64,000 nucleotides of DNA from Lineus longissimus. Taxonomy: Eukaryota; Nemertea; Pilidiophora; Heteronemertea; Lineidae. Both the position numbers and the translations under genes were made by a program. Shown in pieces: positions 11,731-24,100 of the stretch. The notes under the pieces were generated by a model. The model had not been told where the DNA came from. It searched no databases and saw only the letters and a list, made by a program, of their open reading frames with translations. Position 1 is the first letter of the stretch. Each line of letters begins with the position of its first letter. The stretch covers positions 8,432,501 to 8,496,500 of the forward strand of contig NC_088315.1 in assembly GCF_910592395.1 (NCBI RefSeq), written 5' to 3'.

Positions 11731-12150
11731 CAGTTTGCCTTGTGTCATCCTATTGGTTTGGCTAGAGCCATTGCCATGAGGCTTTACTTTGAAATGTGAA
11801 TAGCATGATAATGTCATCAAGTTATCGAGTGAGGATATAAGGGTTCCAAGAAACCAATAACCCAAGTACATGATTAAATTTAACTGATTAACAACTTAAC
11901 TTGTAAACACAAAGTCTGCCATCCAATTCGGGTCGTTTCCGCTGCGACTTGCCCAATGGTATGGGAGATTCATCTTCTCGAAATGAGTTTGGATGAAAGC
12001 ATATCCCGCCTCCTTAGGCTCGTGAGGCCATAATAGAATTACGAGCTTACTAAAGGAAATTGAATATTCATCAGGTTTCCTGTGTTGAGGTGTGTGGGTG
12101 ATCCCGTCGCGAAGCCTTTTAAATGATTGAAGATAATGATGATTTTAACG

Positions 12151-12310
12151 CTCTGTCTCAAGGAGCTCAGTGGTTAGAGTGCTGGGCTCATAATCAGGAG
12201 GTCGTGGGTTTGACTCTCAGAAGGATCACCGATGTTTTGTTTCTGTGCCCTTGAGCGAGCACTTTGACCCTGGTGTCTGAGATGAAGGGGTGCCTCAGCA
12301 ATACAGGGTG
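12151..12310 (+). mobile_element. tRNA-derived SINE
   Basis: An A box (agctcagtggttagagtgc) and B box (cgtgggtttgactctc) are spaced as in a tRNA, with CAT at the anticodon position. The body contains cccttgagcgagcactttga, a motif common in tRNA-derived SINEs of aquatic animals. The tRNA fold has decayed, so it is not called as a tRNA gene. Confidence 0.7.
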
Positions 12311-13588
12311 CCAAACTGTACCTTACATTATTTTCTCAAAACTCATGGTCAGTTTCAAAGAATTTTCTTATATGGGAAGAGGGGAAGTGCACCTCCTATA
12401 TCTGCACCTGCAGAACTTCTTTAACAATCATAAGTGCGGCCAGGCATCGGCTTGAGACTTTCCTTGTCCCTTTGAGGCTTGGGAAATTAAAGGAGACCAT
12501 GGTGACTGACCTAACGGATCACAGAGATCAGTTGCTCAGTTCAGCTAGGAGAGAGATGACCTAGTCACACTCGCAGGCCAGGGTAGTGATTTGCCGGTAA
12601 TCTTCCTGTCCATGTCTCATCCAATCTAATCACAGCCTCGTCTTCTCACTCGAAATCTCATCAGTGCGTGTGTGACTTAGTCTGCTCTCGAATCAGATCA
12701 CTGGTCTTGATCACAACAATCGATATTTTGATACGGTCGAAAAGAAAGACTTGAGGGAGGAAGGGCAATAAACATGGTCCACAGAATCAGGCTACGTGTT
12801 TGGAATAGCCCTGAATGGTCATGATAGGCTGAGGAAACCAAACTCCACATGTCCAACGCCATATCTCACCATAATCTGATCAACTGGTCACAGGGCTGCT
12901 CCCCAAATCTTATCAGTTTAGACATGGAGAGGGAGCGTGTGGGACAAACCTGTTCAAAATAGCATTACAATGGAACCTCCCTTAGCAGACACCTCTCTAA
13001 TCGTCATCTAATCGGTGTAATCGTCCTTTTGCCGCGTGTTCACAAGGAGCAGGGTTAGCCTGGGAGCTGTCTTCTGCGCGTATGATACGAAAAATTAGCC
13101 ACACTTGGTAACACTGACTTAAGTCATCATCTCTCCCTGAATGATCTGCACTCGATACTCCAACTCAAGCCTACTTCGCCGCATTCAAGCCTACTCAATC
13201 AAGTACGCACAGATTGCGGCTCAGGCTGAAAGTGGAAATACTCTTGGTGCATTTCACTCTAAAATGACCCAGATGTCGAGTGAATTCTGTGATAAACTCT
13301 ACTTTCACCAATCTAAGATCACTTCAATAATTACTATATAATCAATTCAAAGGCTAATCAGGAGCATGACATCGTGGCCATTTGACAAGTTGGTGTCACC
13401 AATGTCTACCTTTAATGTCAAAGGAAAAGACTTTCAGCATCATCTCACCATATTCTCTAGTTTCACTGATCAAAGACAATTTCATTAAACACTACGAAGC
13501 CAATTCAAAGGCCACTCTGGAACATGATAAGTTGGTGTCGCCAACCCATCGCCTATTCAAATTGAACACTTTGATTGGCATCGATGGA
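12311..13588. other. Unassigned sequence with a MITE fragment
   Basis: A fragment near 12966-13030 matches the acagtagaacctctct MITE family (aatggaacctcccttag). There is no gene evidence. Confidence 0.4.
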
Positions 13589-14034
13589 CCATACGCGTAA
13601 TAATTCCTGTTTCTTGAGACTTCAAAAATGGTCTTAGACCAGCGTAAGTAGAATAAGTCGGTAATATTTATACTGTTACTTTATTTCACTGCACCAAGAT
13701 ATTTGGCATCTTCTTGATGTAATACTACTTAGAGTCAAGTTCATTTCACCCAAAGTTTGTCGGACTCACTTGTATATTTTGTATGGAGACTATATCGATG
13801 CGCTTGTTCAACCATACGCGTAATAATTCCTGTTTCTTGAGACTTCAAAAATGGTCTAGATCAGAGTAACTAGAATAAATCGGTAATATTTATACTGTTA
13901 CTTTATTTCATTGCACCAAGATATTTGGCATCTTCTTGATGGAATACGACTTAGATTCAAGTTCATTTCACCCAAAGTTTGTCGGACTCACTTGTATATT
14001 TTGTATGGAGACTATATCGATGCGCTTGTTCAAC
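13589..14034. repeat. Recent 223-bp tandem duplication
   Basis: Two nearly identical copies occupy 13589-13811 and 13812-14034, each starting ccatacgcgtaataattcc and ending gcgcttgttcaac. Only a handful of substitutions separate them. Confidence 0.9.
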
Positions 14035-14384
14035 TTTAGTTGAAAGAACTTATCGCGAGCACTATGGATACCAATACGTTCGGAGTTATGATATACGCAC
14101 TTGATAGACTAATAATTTTTTCTTTTGATAATATGAAATAGTATGCACTCGATGAACCTTCTTTCCAATACATCAGTCTCGGTCTTTGGTAATATTCAGA
14201 CTGAATTACCACATTATTAACTAAGAAGTTTTCTCTAGCTTTTTTCGCCATCAATAAAACTCGCTAAAATTAAATGCTGCAAAAAAGAAAACAGGAAATT
14301 AAAAAGTTGCAATTTCACACAATCGCAAACTGTGATAACCTTGAATATTTCTTGGTATTTGGTATTCGAAAGTTTGTGTACAGT

Positions 14385-14475
14385 TGTACCAGTCATCCTT
14401 GTACTCGTCACCCTTGTACTAGTAACCCTTCTACAAGTCACCCTTGTACTATAGTCACAATTAGTCACCCAGTCA
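14385..14475. repeat. Degenerate 10-15 bp tandem repeat
   Basis: The core agtcacccttgtact recurs about six times with variation. Confidence 0.6.
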
Positions 14476-15110
14476 CCTGTGTACATTGCACTCAAAAAAG
14501 ATGTTGCTGATAGCTCATCAAAAAAATGACGGGATGTTCACCTGAACCAAGCCCTTTTAGTCAGCTTCCTCAGCCTAGTGGTATAAAGCCATCCTCTGCC
14601 TGGCCTTTTACCGAGTCGGCCCCTATTTCTTTTAAAGTAGTTTAACATGTCTTTGGCTGCTATGTTGTGCCGGGGGCGATTCCTCTATCAGCTTCTCGTA
14701 GCTTTTGATATTTGCCTGAGGGTATCATTTATGGGGCTAGCGTCATGATGACCCCAGATGTTGCCCAATTGATGGTGGCTTTTAGTCTATTTTTTGTTAT
14801 GGAGGAAAGGTTAGAGTTCGAAAAAGGATTTTGGCCTAAGTGTGGGTGAAATATCATGTCGTTGGGTTTGATAAGTTCTCTGACAAATACCATGATAGTG
14901 GTATTACAAGGAAATGAAGACATTGTCACGGTCTACACAACATGATTGTCGTGGCCATTGGACTGCTAGCTGTAGTTAGCATTGTTTTGTTCAGATTATC
15001 ATCAATGATATAATCAGTATGTTCTTCCCAAACACAATAACCAAGGTAATTGTTTTATTAATATTTATTTCTACCTTTCTGACAATATCCCTATTGTTTT
15101 CTCATTACAG
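14476..15110. other. Presumed intron upstream of the WW exon
   Basis: It ends in a strong polypyrimidine tract and acceptor (ttgttttctcattacag). The exon coding for the first half of the WW domain is not visible here. Confidence 0.5.
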
Positions 15111-15182
15111 TCATAATACACATTCCACCACATTCGTTCATCCCATCACCAAGGAAACAGTAGCTGCTGATGTAAACCTCGG
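15111..15182 (+). CDS. PLEKHA5/7: Exon: C-terminal half of a WW domain
   Basis: The exon begins with one base completing a codon and ends phase 2 before gtaagt. Its 23 full codons read HNTHSTTFVHPITKE and onwards. This is the third strand of a WW domain, with the conserved His-Asn, Thr-Thr, aromatic and Pro. The second signature Trp is Phe, as in the second WW domain of vertebrate PLEKHA7. If the preceding exon ends in GA, the join makes Asp, as expected for a YFIDHN-type sequence. The first half of the domain was not found. Confidence 0.8.
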
Positions 15183-18100
15183 GTAAGTCGGTTCCCTTTT
15201 GCGTCAAACTAGCTGTAGTTCCCTCACGGAGGATGTCCTTATGCTTCTAGAGTGCAGTGTGATAAGCATGGTAGGAGAGATAGTGATATCTCCAATAAAA
15301 CTTTGTGATGGAGAGTTAATCAAGGATATTGTGCGTTTTTAAAAATTTCCCAGTTCGACTTCTTAAAATTGGGTACAGTGCGCTGATTATAGCACATTTT
15401 TGCATATTATGAACACAAGCATGAGTTAGGCAAATGCAAGTGTTGATAAAGAGTGTGCTACCTTATTTTGAGAAAAAGTTTGAAAAGACCATGAATTTTG
15501 GTAAATTGACTTAAAAACTACCCAGGTGACTCCCCCTTTCTCTGTGTCTGAGGCGCTTCAATCTTAATTTGTTACATTGGACCAGCTCATGGAGCCCAAG
15601 ACAGAGGGGGCAAAGTCTCTGTGTCTTTTTGCCTTAATTTCCCGAAATTCAAAGATTTTACACAAACAAGGGTGCAAGTACCGAGGTGTTCTGCCCTTCA
15701 AATGTGCCTACCTAACCTATGCTTTCAGAAAACTGTTCACACGCTCTTGACATTGTATTGAAAGATGATAAAACGGCCTCCTGTAACTTTCTTCCAACTC
15801 CTACGAGTTGTATTCTTGCCAACGTAAGGAACATTAGTTTCAAATTGCAGACATCCGCTCGGCAGCTCTTGCTAAATGTCAAAATTGCCAGTTAACAAGC
15901 GTGACAAGAAAAATTGCTCGAATGTGGAGAATCTCGTGCACTTCCAACGGTTTTAAAATGATTTCTGATTCGTCAGACCTCGAGCTACTCCAATAGCAAA
16001 CTTCCGCTGCAATTGCGGGCTTTTTCCCTGATTGTCAAATTGCCGTCGTGAACTTCCTGGCATAAGTGATGCTTCTTATCATTTGTTTCAATTTTGTCAC
16101 ATAATTGCCAAGTGGGTAGTTGACAGATGCTGGTTCTAGATCTTGGAGTTCAATCTAATAGATGTAGTGCACTTAGTTTGGAAGAAAATTACCTACGGTT
16201 CGAGTCGTAGGATTGTTACCATTATTACTGTCAATCATCTTCCTTTCAGAATATGTTTATCACCATGATCTATAATTGCTGTCAATCATCTCATTGTGTG
16301 TGAAGATAGACATGGGGGAATTATGAAGTTTGTTATCCACCCATTCCTTGAGACTAACCCCCCCCCCTGAAATGGCTATTCCGGGTGTTCAATGGACCTT
16401 GCATCTGAAATGTGAGGACTTGGATAACTGGGCTTGGTGCTAGGTTGGTGCTGTTGGTATTGGCCACTCACAGTCCAAATTTGATGATCACAGCCTCTGT
16501 AGTTTAGGAGAACCTTCCACGGAACTCACCCTTGTTCATCGGGGCAAAAAGATACACCGACAGAATGAAATTTCCTGTACTTAAGGAGTCAAGCTCTCCA
16601 TCAACTGCAACTGCCTGCTTTTGTGCGGTAGATATTCCTCCCCTACTTTGGACTCACTTCTTGAGGTGCTGCAGCAAGAGTACTTATGATAAGAGTACTT
16701 CTGGATACTCTTGTCGATTCCTCACAGAGTGCTGAAGCTCCAACATCCAATATCATGATGGAGCAGTAAGTTCCATCGATTAGACTAGCTCTACGTCTTC
16801 AGTTGAAAAGGAGCTTATATTTTATGCATTATTTCCTTCAAAGTGTATCAATTATGCAGTTCCCTTAAATAGTACTCATCTACATCTCTAAAGCCTTTGG
16901 GACTTGAGAAATGCCAAAACTGGTCAAACTAGAACTTGTCAAGCCAAAACTTTTCAAACCATGCAGAACTGGTTGAGTCAAAACTGTTCAAACCAGAACC
17001 GGTCAAGCCAAGACAAGACAAACCAGAACTGATTTTGAACTGGTCAAGTTAAAAATGGTCAAACCAGAACTGGACAAGCCAAAACTGGTCAAACTAGACT
17101 TAGTCTAACCAGAAGTGGTCGAGCCAAAACTGGTCGGTGTCAGATTGTGCCACTGAAATGCCAAACGTGTACGACATTCAAGAAAATATTCTTTAACGTT
17201 TTTTCAAAACACTTTTCTATTGATCTGTATCTATTGCATGCCCGGCAGTCCAGAATCTTATGAGCAAAAATGCAGGAAAATAATGACACATCGTTTTCAC
17301 CGGTGCAAGAGTTATTACCTTTCTAAGGAATCCCTCTGGGTGTTCGATTGCATTTTTGCAATTTCTTCCATATCACGGTGGGTTTCTAGTTAATAAGAAT
17401 GTCAGGGTTATGTTCTGTGCATTATTAAAGTGATCTTAGCCTGGCCTTTTGGTTGTGACTTTGATGGTGAATTCTTCAGAAGACATAAATGTAATGATGA
17501 AATTTTGACAGATCAATGAATGATAGAGTAAACTAGACAACTGCAGCTAAAAAGTCCTCCTCATGTCTTCTCAAGCGTGGGTTTGTGATACTTTGGGTAC
17601 ATTTGAGCATTTTTAGTTCTCTGGCAGCATACCCAAGGATGGAAAAAAGCCGAGTTTGTGACGTAACTGCCGGTCTCCATTTGAATAAAACCATTGATCA
17701 GTAATGCTGTCAGTGGCCAGTAACGCAAACACGCAATCCTCGCACAGAGACCCCCGGAGGAGCGCCTAGCTTGCTCCCACGATCAATCTTGTTTGTGTAA
17801 CTAGCCAATGACAGCATGTCTGATCGACGGCTTCCTAGCGGCAGGTCGGGGCTGTGCCGTGCATGCTACAGGCAATTCGCTACAGGTATGTTGATGAAAA
17901 TGAAAACAGCAAACCAATCCACTGTCTCGGTTTCGATGTCTTAACAATATTGACTGAGGTTTACATAGATACTGTTGAGTAGCATAATTGCTGCAAATAA
18001 AAACCTAACTGATATGCACAGTTGTAAGATGCTAGTACTTGTCGTTTTGACGACGACACCATTCTGATGTATCAACCGATCCTGATGACCATGTGGGCAA

Positions 18101-21100
18101 GGTATCTGCCTCCGTTTGGTGGTCAAAGGTTTAGGACCAGTTGCTAGCCTGTTCTGATGTGGCTGGTTGGCTAGTTTTTATCTAGTTCACAGGTTACTGT
18201 CTCTGGCCTGCTGTTGCCTCACTGCTACTTAGAGATAGGAGTTTGGAAGTAAAGAATGTCTCATAAGTCACATCTTGCTGGCCCTTGCAGTTGGTTGACA
18301 CAATAATAAACAAACTCAACTTTCCAAAAATGATTTTCCAATACAGTCACTTTCTTTTCCTCAAGCAAGTGTTTCCACCGAATGATAATGATTCACGTCT
18401 CTCAGCACATCATGATTTTAAAAATGGCAAATCAAATCATGATAATCTTCACTTCGCAGTAAACTAATTGGCGCGTGTTTGCAACAAAATTTTAGTGCTT
18501 TTTCGCCGAGGGGGTAATTCTAAGTGCCGTCTGTTGAAATATTAGGAGGAGAATTTTAACGAGAATGCCAGGTAAGTGGTAAATTCAATGTAATCTCATC
18601 ATCGTCTTCAGAGTTTGTGGAGGAATTTGAAGAAATCGTTGTCAACTTGATGTTGCAAAGTAAGGGTTAAAAGCAGGCACTATGAATAAGATATGCAATC
18701 CACAAAACTCATCATACCGTCCTAAAAAAAACCGACGCTCGAGCAAATTGGTCGTCTCATTGACTGAACGGCTGGTAATACCAAATGCGGTATTCCGTCC
18801 TCCAGAAACGTTTATACAAGATCATCACTTCCTGGAAGGTACGCCAGCACAGAATCTGAGTTATTTCGATAAAAAGTCGGCGGTGAGCCTGCGGTCACGT
18901 ATACCCGCTATTACTTCCAAATGAGATGTACCGAAATTGAATTAGTCATGATGATGTTCGTCATTGGTGGCGTGACTTGTCGCTGGCAGTGTTGGACGAC
19001 GTCTGCCCTCAGCTTGTTGGCGATTTTTTTCTAATCTGAAATGGGCAATGATTCATGTTTGAAAACCATCTGATGTGCATTCTGGGCTCTTTGGTCCCAA
19101 TTGGTGAGATGGTGACTTTCCAATGGTGCGCCAAGACAGAAGCTGGAAGAAGTAGGATGAGATGTATCGTCTGCATAGGCCAGTCATGATGATTGGATTG
19201 TTTTTAAGCTGCAAATTGACAGTTTTGCTGCAATTTTCGTGTGTGATGGCTATTCTTAATAGTGTCTAGATACGTATCAATATAAGTGCTTGATGCAGAA
19301 ATGCAAATTTAGGCTTGCTGACCATGATTGGCAGAGTGCAATAAAAACAGTTCAATTTGTTGTTGCATTTCTATTCATCATGTTTATTAGAATAATGTAT
19401 TTCTCGGTCAGATGTAAAAAGTTTAATTCAGCTGAGTAGGCTATCAAAATAACTTCATTACCAGTTGAGCAGTTGGTGCGGAAAAAATATTGTAATTACA
19501 CCAAACACACGGTGATGAAAAAGCATGGAATGTCTTCTCTCTTCGTGATGGTCTGTTGAAAGAAATGGTCCAACCTCTGTACAAGGGTGCCAAAGTTGCT
19601 ATTGTTGTTGTTGTCGTTGTTGTTGTTAAAATAGGTGCTCCTCGCGGGCCCCTGTAGTCAATCTTTCAAATGTCTGGGAATCCTGGATTTCTCCATCTCT
19701 AATAATACCTGTCAAAGTCAAAGATACGTGATCATTACCAGCCTCCATTTCTGTTGCCATGATCTCCCTGCAACCTTGCATCTTCCTTATCCTCTTTTGA
19801 CCGTCTTTGCTACATTTTTGTACCGATTAAGATGCTGGGAGCAAGATGTGATCCGCTTCATCTAATAAGAGTTTTTGATTTCTTCGTATGAAACGGCCTA
19901 ATGCTGCGTGAACTGAGTCAGTAGGTTGGACCAGTTTTCCGCAACGCCTGAGGTCACCGATGAAATCTTGTTAGCTATTTGGTGCGAAGGTATGGTGCGT
20001 TTTGATTGGCTGTTTTTGCTTCTCATGGTAAGTCGTAGGGATCAAATGAGCTCCGTGTAGCGAAGCTATGATTAGGTTTTCTACCGGCCACGGGTTATGG
20101 AAAAATTGTGCCAAGGTGCTTCTCCAGCAAATAACAAATCTGCTGTTGATGCAGCAGAAGGAAAATCCTAGAAATCATCAAGTTACTCCCTTGGAATAAG
20201 CAGTAGCTCTCTTGGAATTAGCAGTAGCAACCTGCCGGTGGGTTTTATCATGGCTGAAAAAACTGTAATGAAATCACGATCGCACCTTGTCAGAAATTGA
20301 ATTCCACACAAAAAGAAGCTGGCAGGGGCAGGATTTGTTGCTGAATGAAATCAAGTGTGGTGTATTTTCCAGGTCTAATTGAAATCATTTGGATGGCAAA
20401 CCTGCATGATTAAATTGGTTTGGGGAGGAATTTGTTTGCTTGGATGTTACTGTCTTTGAGACTTCAACACAGCCAAATTTTCGTGGGCGTTTTATCAAGT
20501 GGATTTCGTGAATAACGTACTGTTTACACTTAACATTTCTATGTCAACTGTGCCACCACATCCCCCAGGTGTTTGGATCCAGAGCCATCTGTGTCAACAC
20601 CTCTCTTGCAACCTCAGCCCTATCTGCATCGAAGCTACGACATTCATCCAGTGAGACCGACAATGTCCCCTTCGTCATTTGCCTACAACATTCTCCAGTT
20701 GCCACTCCAACACTATCTTGGGAAGTCTTGCCGGCTCCATTCGACATGCATGTACAACGAACATAGTCTGCTCCCAACCAACCACTCTCACCAGAAATAT
20801 TCTTTGATGAGTGTTGTCTGTTGGGCTGGTGTCTCGATCTTCATGCGCCTGTCGGGTGGTATCATGGTTAGAATGTCCATGCCATAACTAGGATGTGTGG
20901 GTTCAATGTTCGGTAGCCCCCCCCACGGTTATATCTCAGTGTCATTAAACCGTTACACAGCCTCTCTCCGTCTGACAGAAGATCTTTCCGATTTACACTT
21001 TATGCAGCCTACATTCATTTTGAGGTCTAATGTTTCAGTAGCTGTGGGGACACCTGATGCTCCTTGTAAGGGTGTGATCCCCTCAACAACAAACCTGATA

Positions 21101-24100
21101 CCCGTGTTATCCAAAAATACCCCCAGGGCACTCGAGTTGAAAATAAGAGCATCGTTTTCTCCAGCCAAGATTATCTAACTAATCTTAGTCTCCTCCACCA
21201 ATTCATTACGGGATGCCCCTCTGTCAAAGTTTGGTGGAATATTATCCTTCGACAATGGAACATCTTGGGGCTGTTTGGCCTGGCTCAGTCGGTAGTCTTT
21301 TGAGGCGATTGGATTGAAGTCTCAATGGGGATGTCTCGCTAACTTTAGACAAATTATCTAACAACTTGCAGATCTGATAGTTACCACCTAGATAGAGAAG
21401 TGGGCAGGTTCACATTTAGTTTCACGATCTCTTGGGATGGTTACTTCCTCATTTGGGAACAAATTTGTGAGCGGAATGCTTTCTCTCCATAGCAGTATTT
21501 CTTGTGGTACAGTTTTTTCTTCCAAATCCTCACCTGCCAATTCGGGTTTGGCGTTCATTTTAGCTCTGCCCTCGCGGTGTTTGTCAACACAACCAATATC
21601 TCCAGTTCAATATCAACTCCTTAAACCTACAAGCAAGTGAGTGTGCTCCACTATCACATCAATAAACGAATTAATGGCAGATTTAAAACAAATTATTCAT
21701 ATTCAGAGATATTATCTTTATTAGTCAGAACGACAAACATAGTGCTGGAAATACCATAGAGCGAGTACACATGTCTATCTCATCAATGAAATAAATTAAA
21801 CAAGGATTTAAAACAAATTGCTCTTGTTCCTGATAACATCTACATGTCCATACTAGGTGTTTCAAAATATATTTGAAACTTTTAATTTTATTTTCATGTC
21901 ACAAAGTGAATAGAACATTATAGTTGACATTTTTAATTTCTTTTATTATCTAAGAAGTTAACAGAGCATATCATGCATGATACATACTAGGTATTTCAGA
22001 ATATATTTGAAACTTTTGATATCTTTTGCTACCGGTACCACTGAAGTTAAGGAAAGGTAAGTCCTGTAAATGAAATTTACCGAAGGAGGTCATGTTTAGT
22101 TGAAATAACTCCGGCGTTTTGTTTGGGAGATATTCAAAATTGAAAGTGCCCAATGTATTTTCGAACACCTAGTACTTGTTCTTCATTCTGGGAGCTAATT
22201 TATTTTCTTGATTGTGCCCGAGTGATTGACAGGTATCTTTTTTTCGTAATGTTACAAATGCTAATCCGCTGTTCATTAATGTCTTTTTGTCCTTGGGACT
22301 TGACGAATTACCATTTCACGTCAGAAATCAGCAGTGTTGATCGATTTTGAAACTTTTAGTTGAAATTGATTTCCTAATTAGATATCTCATTGAGATATTT
22401 CATTTCTGAATGTTGGTCTGTACAGTGGAACACGTGTAGCACTGCTGCTTGACTATGTCCCAAATGTAGTTTCAATTTCAGATATTAAGAGATATCAAAC
22501 TGATGTCATACTTAAAAGGTCAACTTATGCCATGCTGGAGGTTGCTCTTGTTGAGGTGTCTTTTGGTGACCATAATTCCATAAGAATATTTGTCAACAAT
22601 GGACAGATGGGGTGACGAAAAATTTAAAGATGCCAATCAGATGCATCAGTAGAGCTCCAGGGGGCATCGATGTGCACTGAAAATGTCCGAGAATAGCCTA
22701 TTGCATATTTAATGGATCGGCATTGTTAAACGAGAATCACTATACAGAAAACCTGTTGTTATCTAATTGTCCATGTCCTACTGACTGTGTCAAAGTGCTA
22801 TGCGGACGGGACGGGAAAGGAAATGTTCACTGGGACACACACGTGAATGGACCTCCGGTTCATGGCGAAGTTTTGTGATTGGATTTGCCGATATTTAGGA
22901 TTAAGACTTCTGCTTGACCAGAATTTTGTTTACAGTAGACCTGTGTTTGAACTTTTGAGTGACCGTCCTATTGCTTAACCATATCTGTGGATTTATTCAG
23001 GTTTGGCAGTATTTAAGGTTGCCTCAACTCCTCTTGTCTATCCAGCATGGACTACTGAGCCCTGTATCCATAGTCCTCAGCTCCTCTTGTCTATCCAGCA
23101 TGGACCACTGAGCCCTGCATCCATAGTCCTCAGCTCCTCTTGTCTATCCAGCATGGACTACTGAGCCCTGTATCCATAGTCCTCAGCTCCTCTTGTCTAT
23201 CCAGCATGGACCGCTGTCTCGACACAGATCCCCTATCATTCCCTCCTTGAGCACCAAGGTTCTAATAGTGCTTAAACCTTATAAATAAAGGTACTGTGCA
23301 TTTTATGGTTAGCTACCTTGAAAAGTCATATGAGGTCACTCTGCAGCTATTAGCTCTCTTTAAAATCACTGTTGCTCTGACACAAGGGCATCTTTGCATC
23401 CCAAACTGATAGTGAAGTCGCTTCAGCATCATGATCGGTGCCATCATTTATCTGCCCACGCCCATTGTCCATCACAAGGTTGCTTTCAGTTTCATTGTAA
23501 CAGCAAACCAAGGGGTTAAAATGCATTGTTGACACTAACAGGCCTCACCTGCAGTTGACTCACTCCCACACAGGCCTAGAAAACAGGACAAGGCTATTGA
23601 TTGATTTGTTAAACAATCGGTATGGTTATCTTGTCCAGATGGAAAGCCTTTAGGATTGTGTGATCATTTCCGACATGTTCCTCTTAGTTGAAAAGTACTA
23701 ATTGTGTATGTCTCAATTGTCTCAAAGCCTGGTCAAATAGGCCGATGACCCCAAGAGTGGTCATGACTGGACTAACTGCAAATGGACTGTGCCCAGGCGT
23801 TTTATGTACTGATGTATTGTGTCTCGTATCTTATGCATGGAAGGCATAGCAGTGTACGCATATGTACATGGCCGTGTGCTGATTAGTACATTCTGTTGTG
23901 TGTATATTGGCAAGCATTGTATAGGCCTATACTTGTACTTAACAAGGAAGAAAGGGCCTCTTGAGGATCAAAAGTGTGAAACAATGTTGTGGTGATCTCT
24001 CCAACGAACGGTTGGGTATTGTTTGGGGCGGTTTCTGCATGTTTTTCATTAATGTCAGTCGGTCAAGTTGATCAGCTGTTTCGATTTGCTCCTTCATTAT

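Noticed and set aside
12162-12218. Possible tRNA-Met gene
   Set aside because: The A and B boxes are present, but the acceptor stem does not pair and a SINE body follows.
18480-18571. Possible exon before a consensus donor (atgccag/gtaagt)
   Set aside because: All frames between the nearest acceptor-like site and the donor contain stops; at most untranslated.
20544-20777. Minus-strand 77-codon frame near the transglutaminase-like relic
   Set aside because: It lies just downstream of the relic but I see no motif that continues the family.
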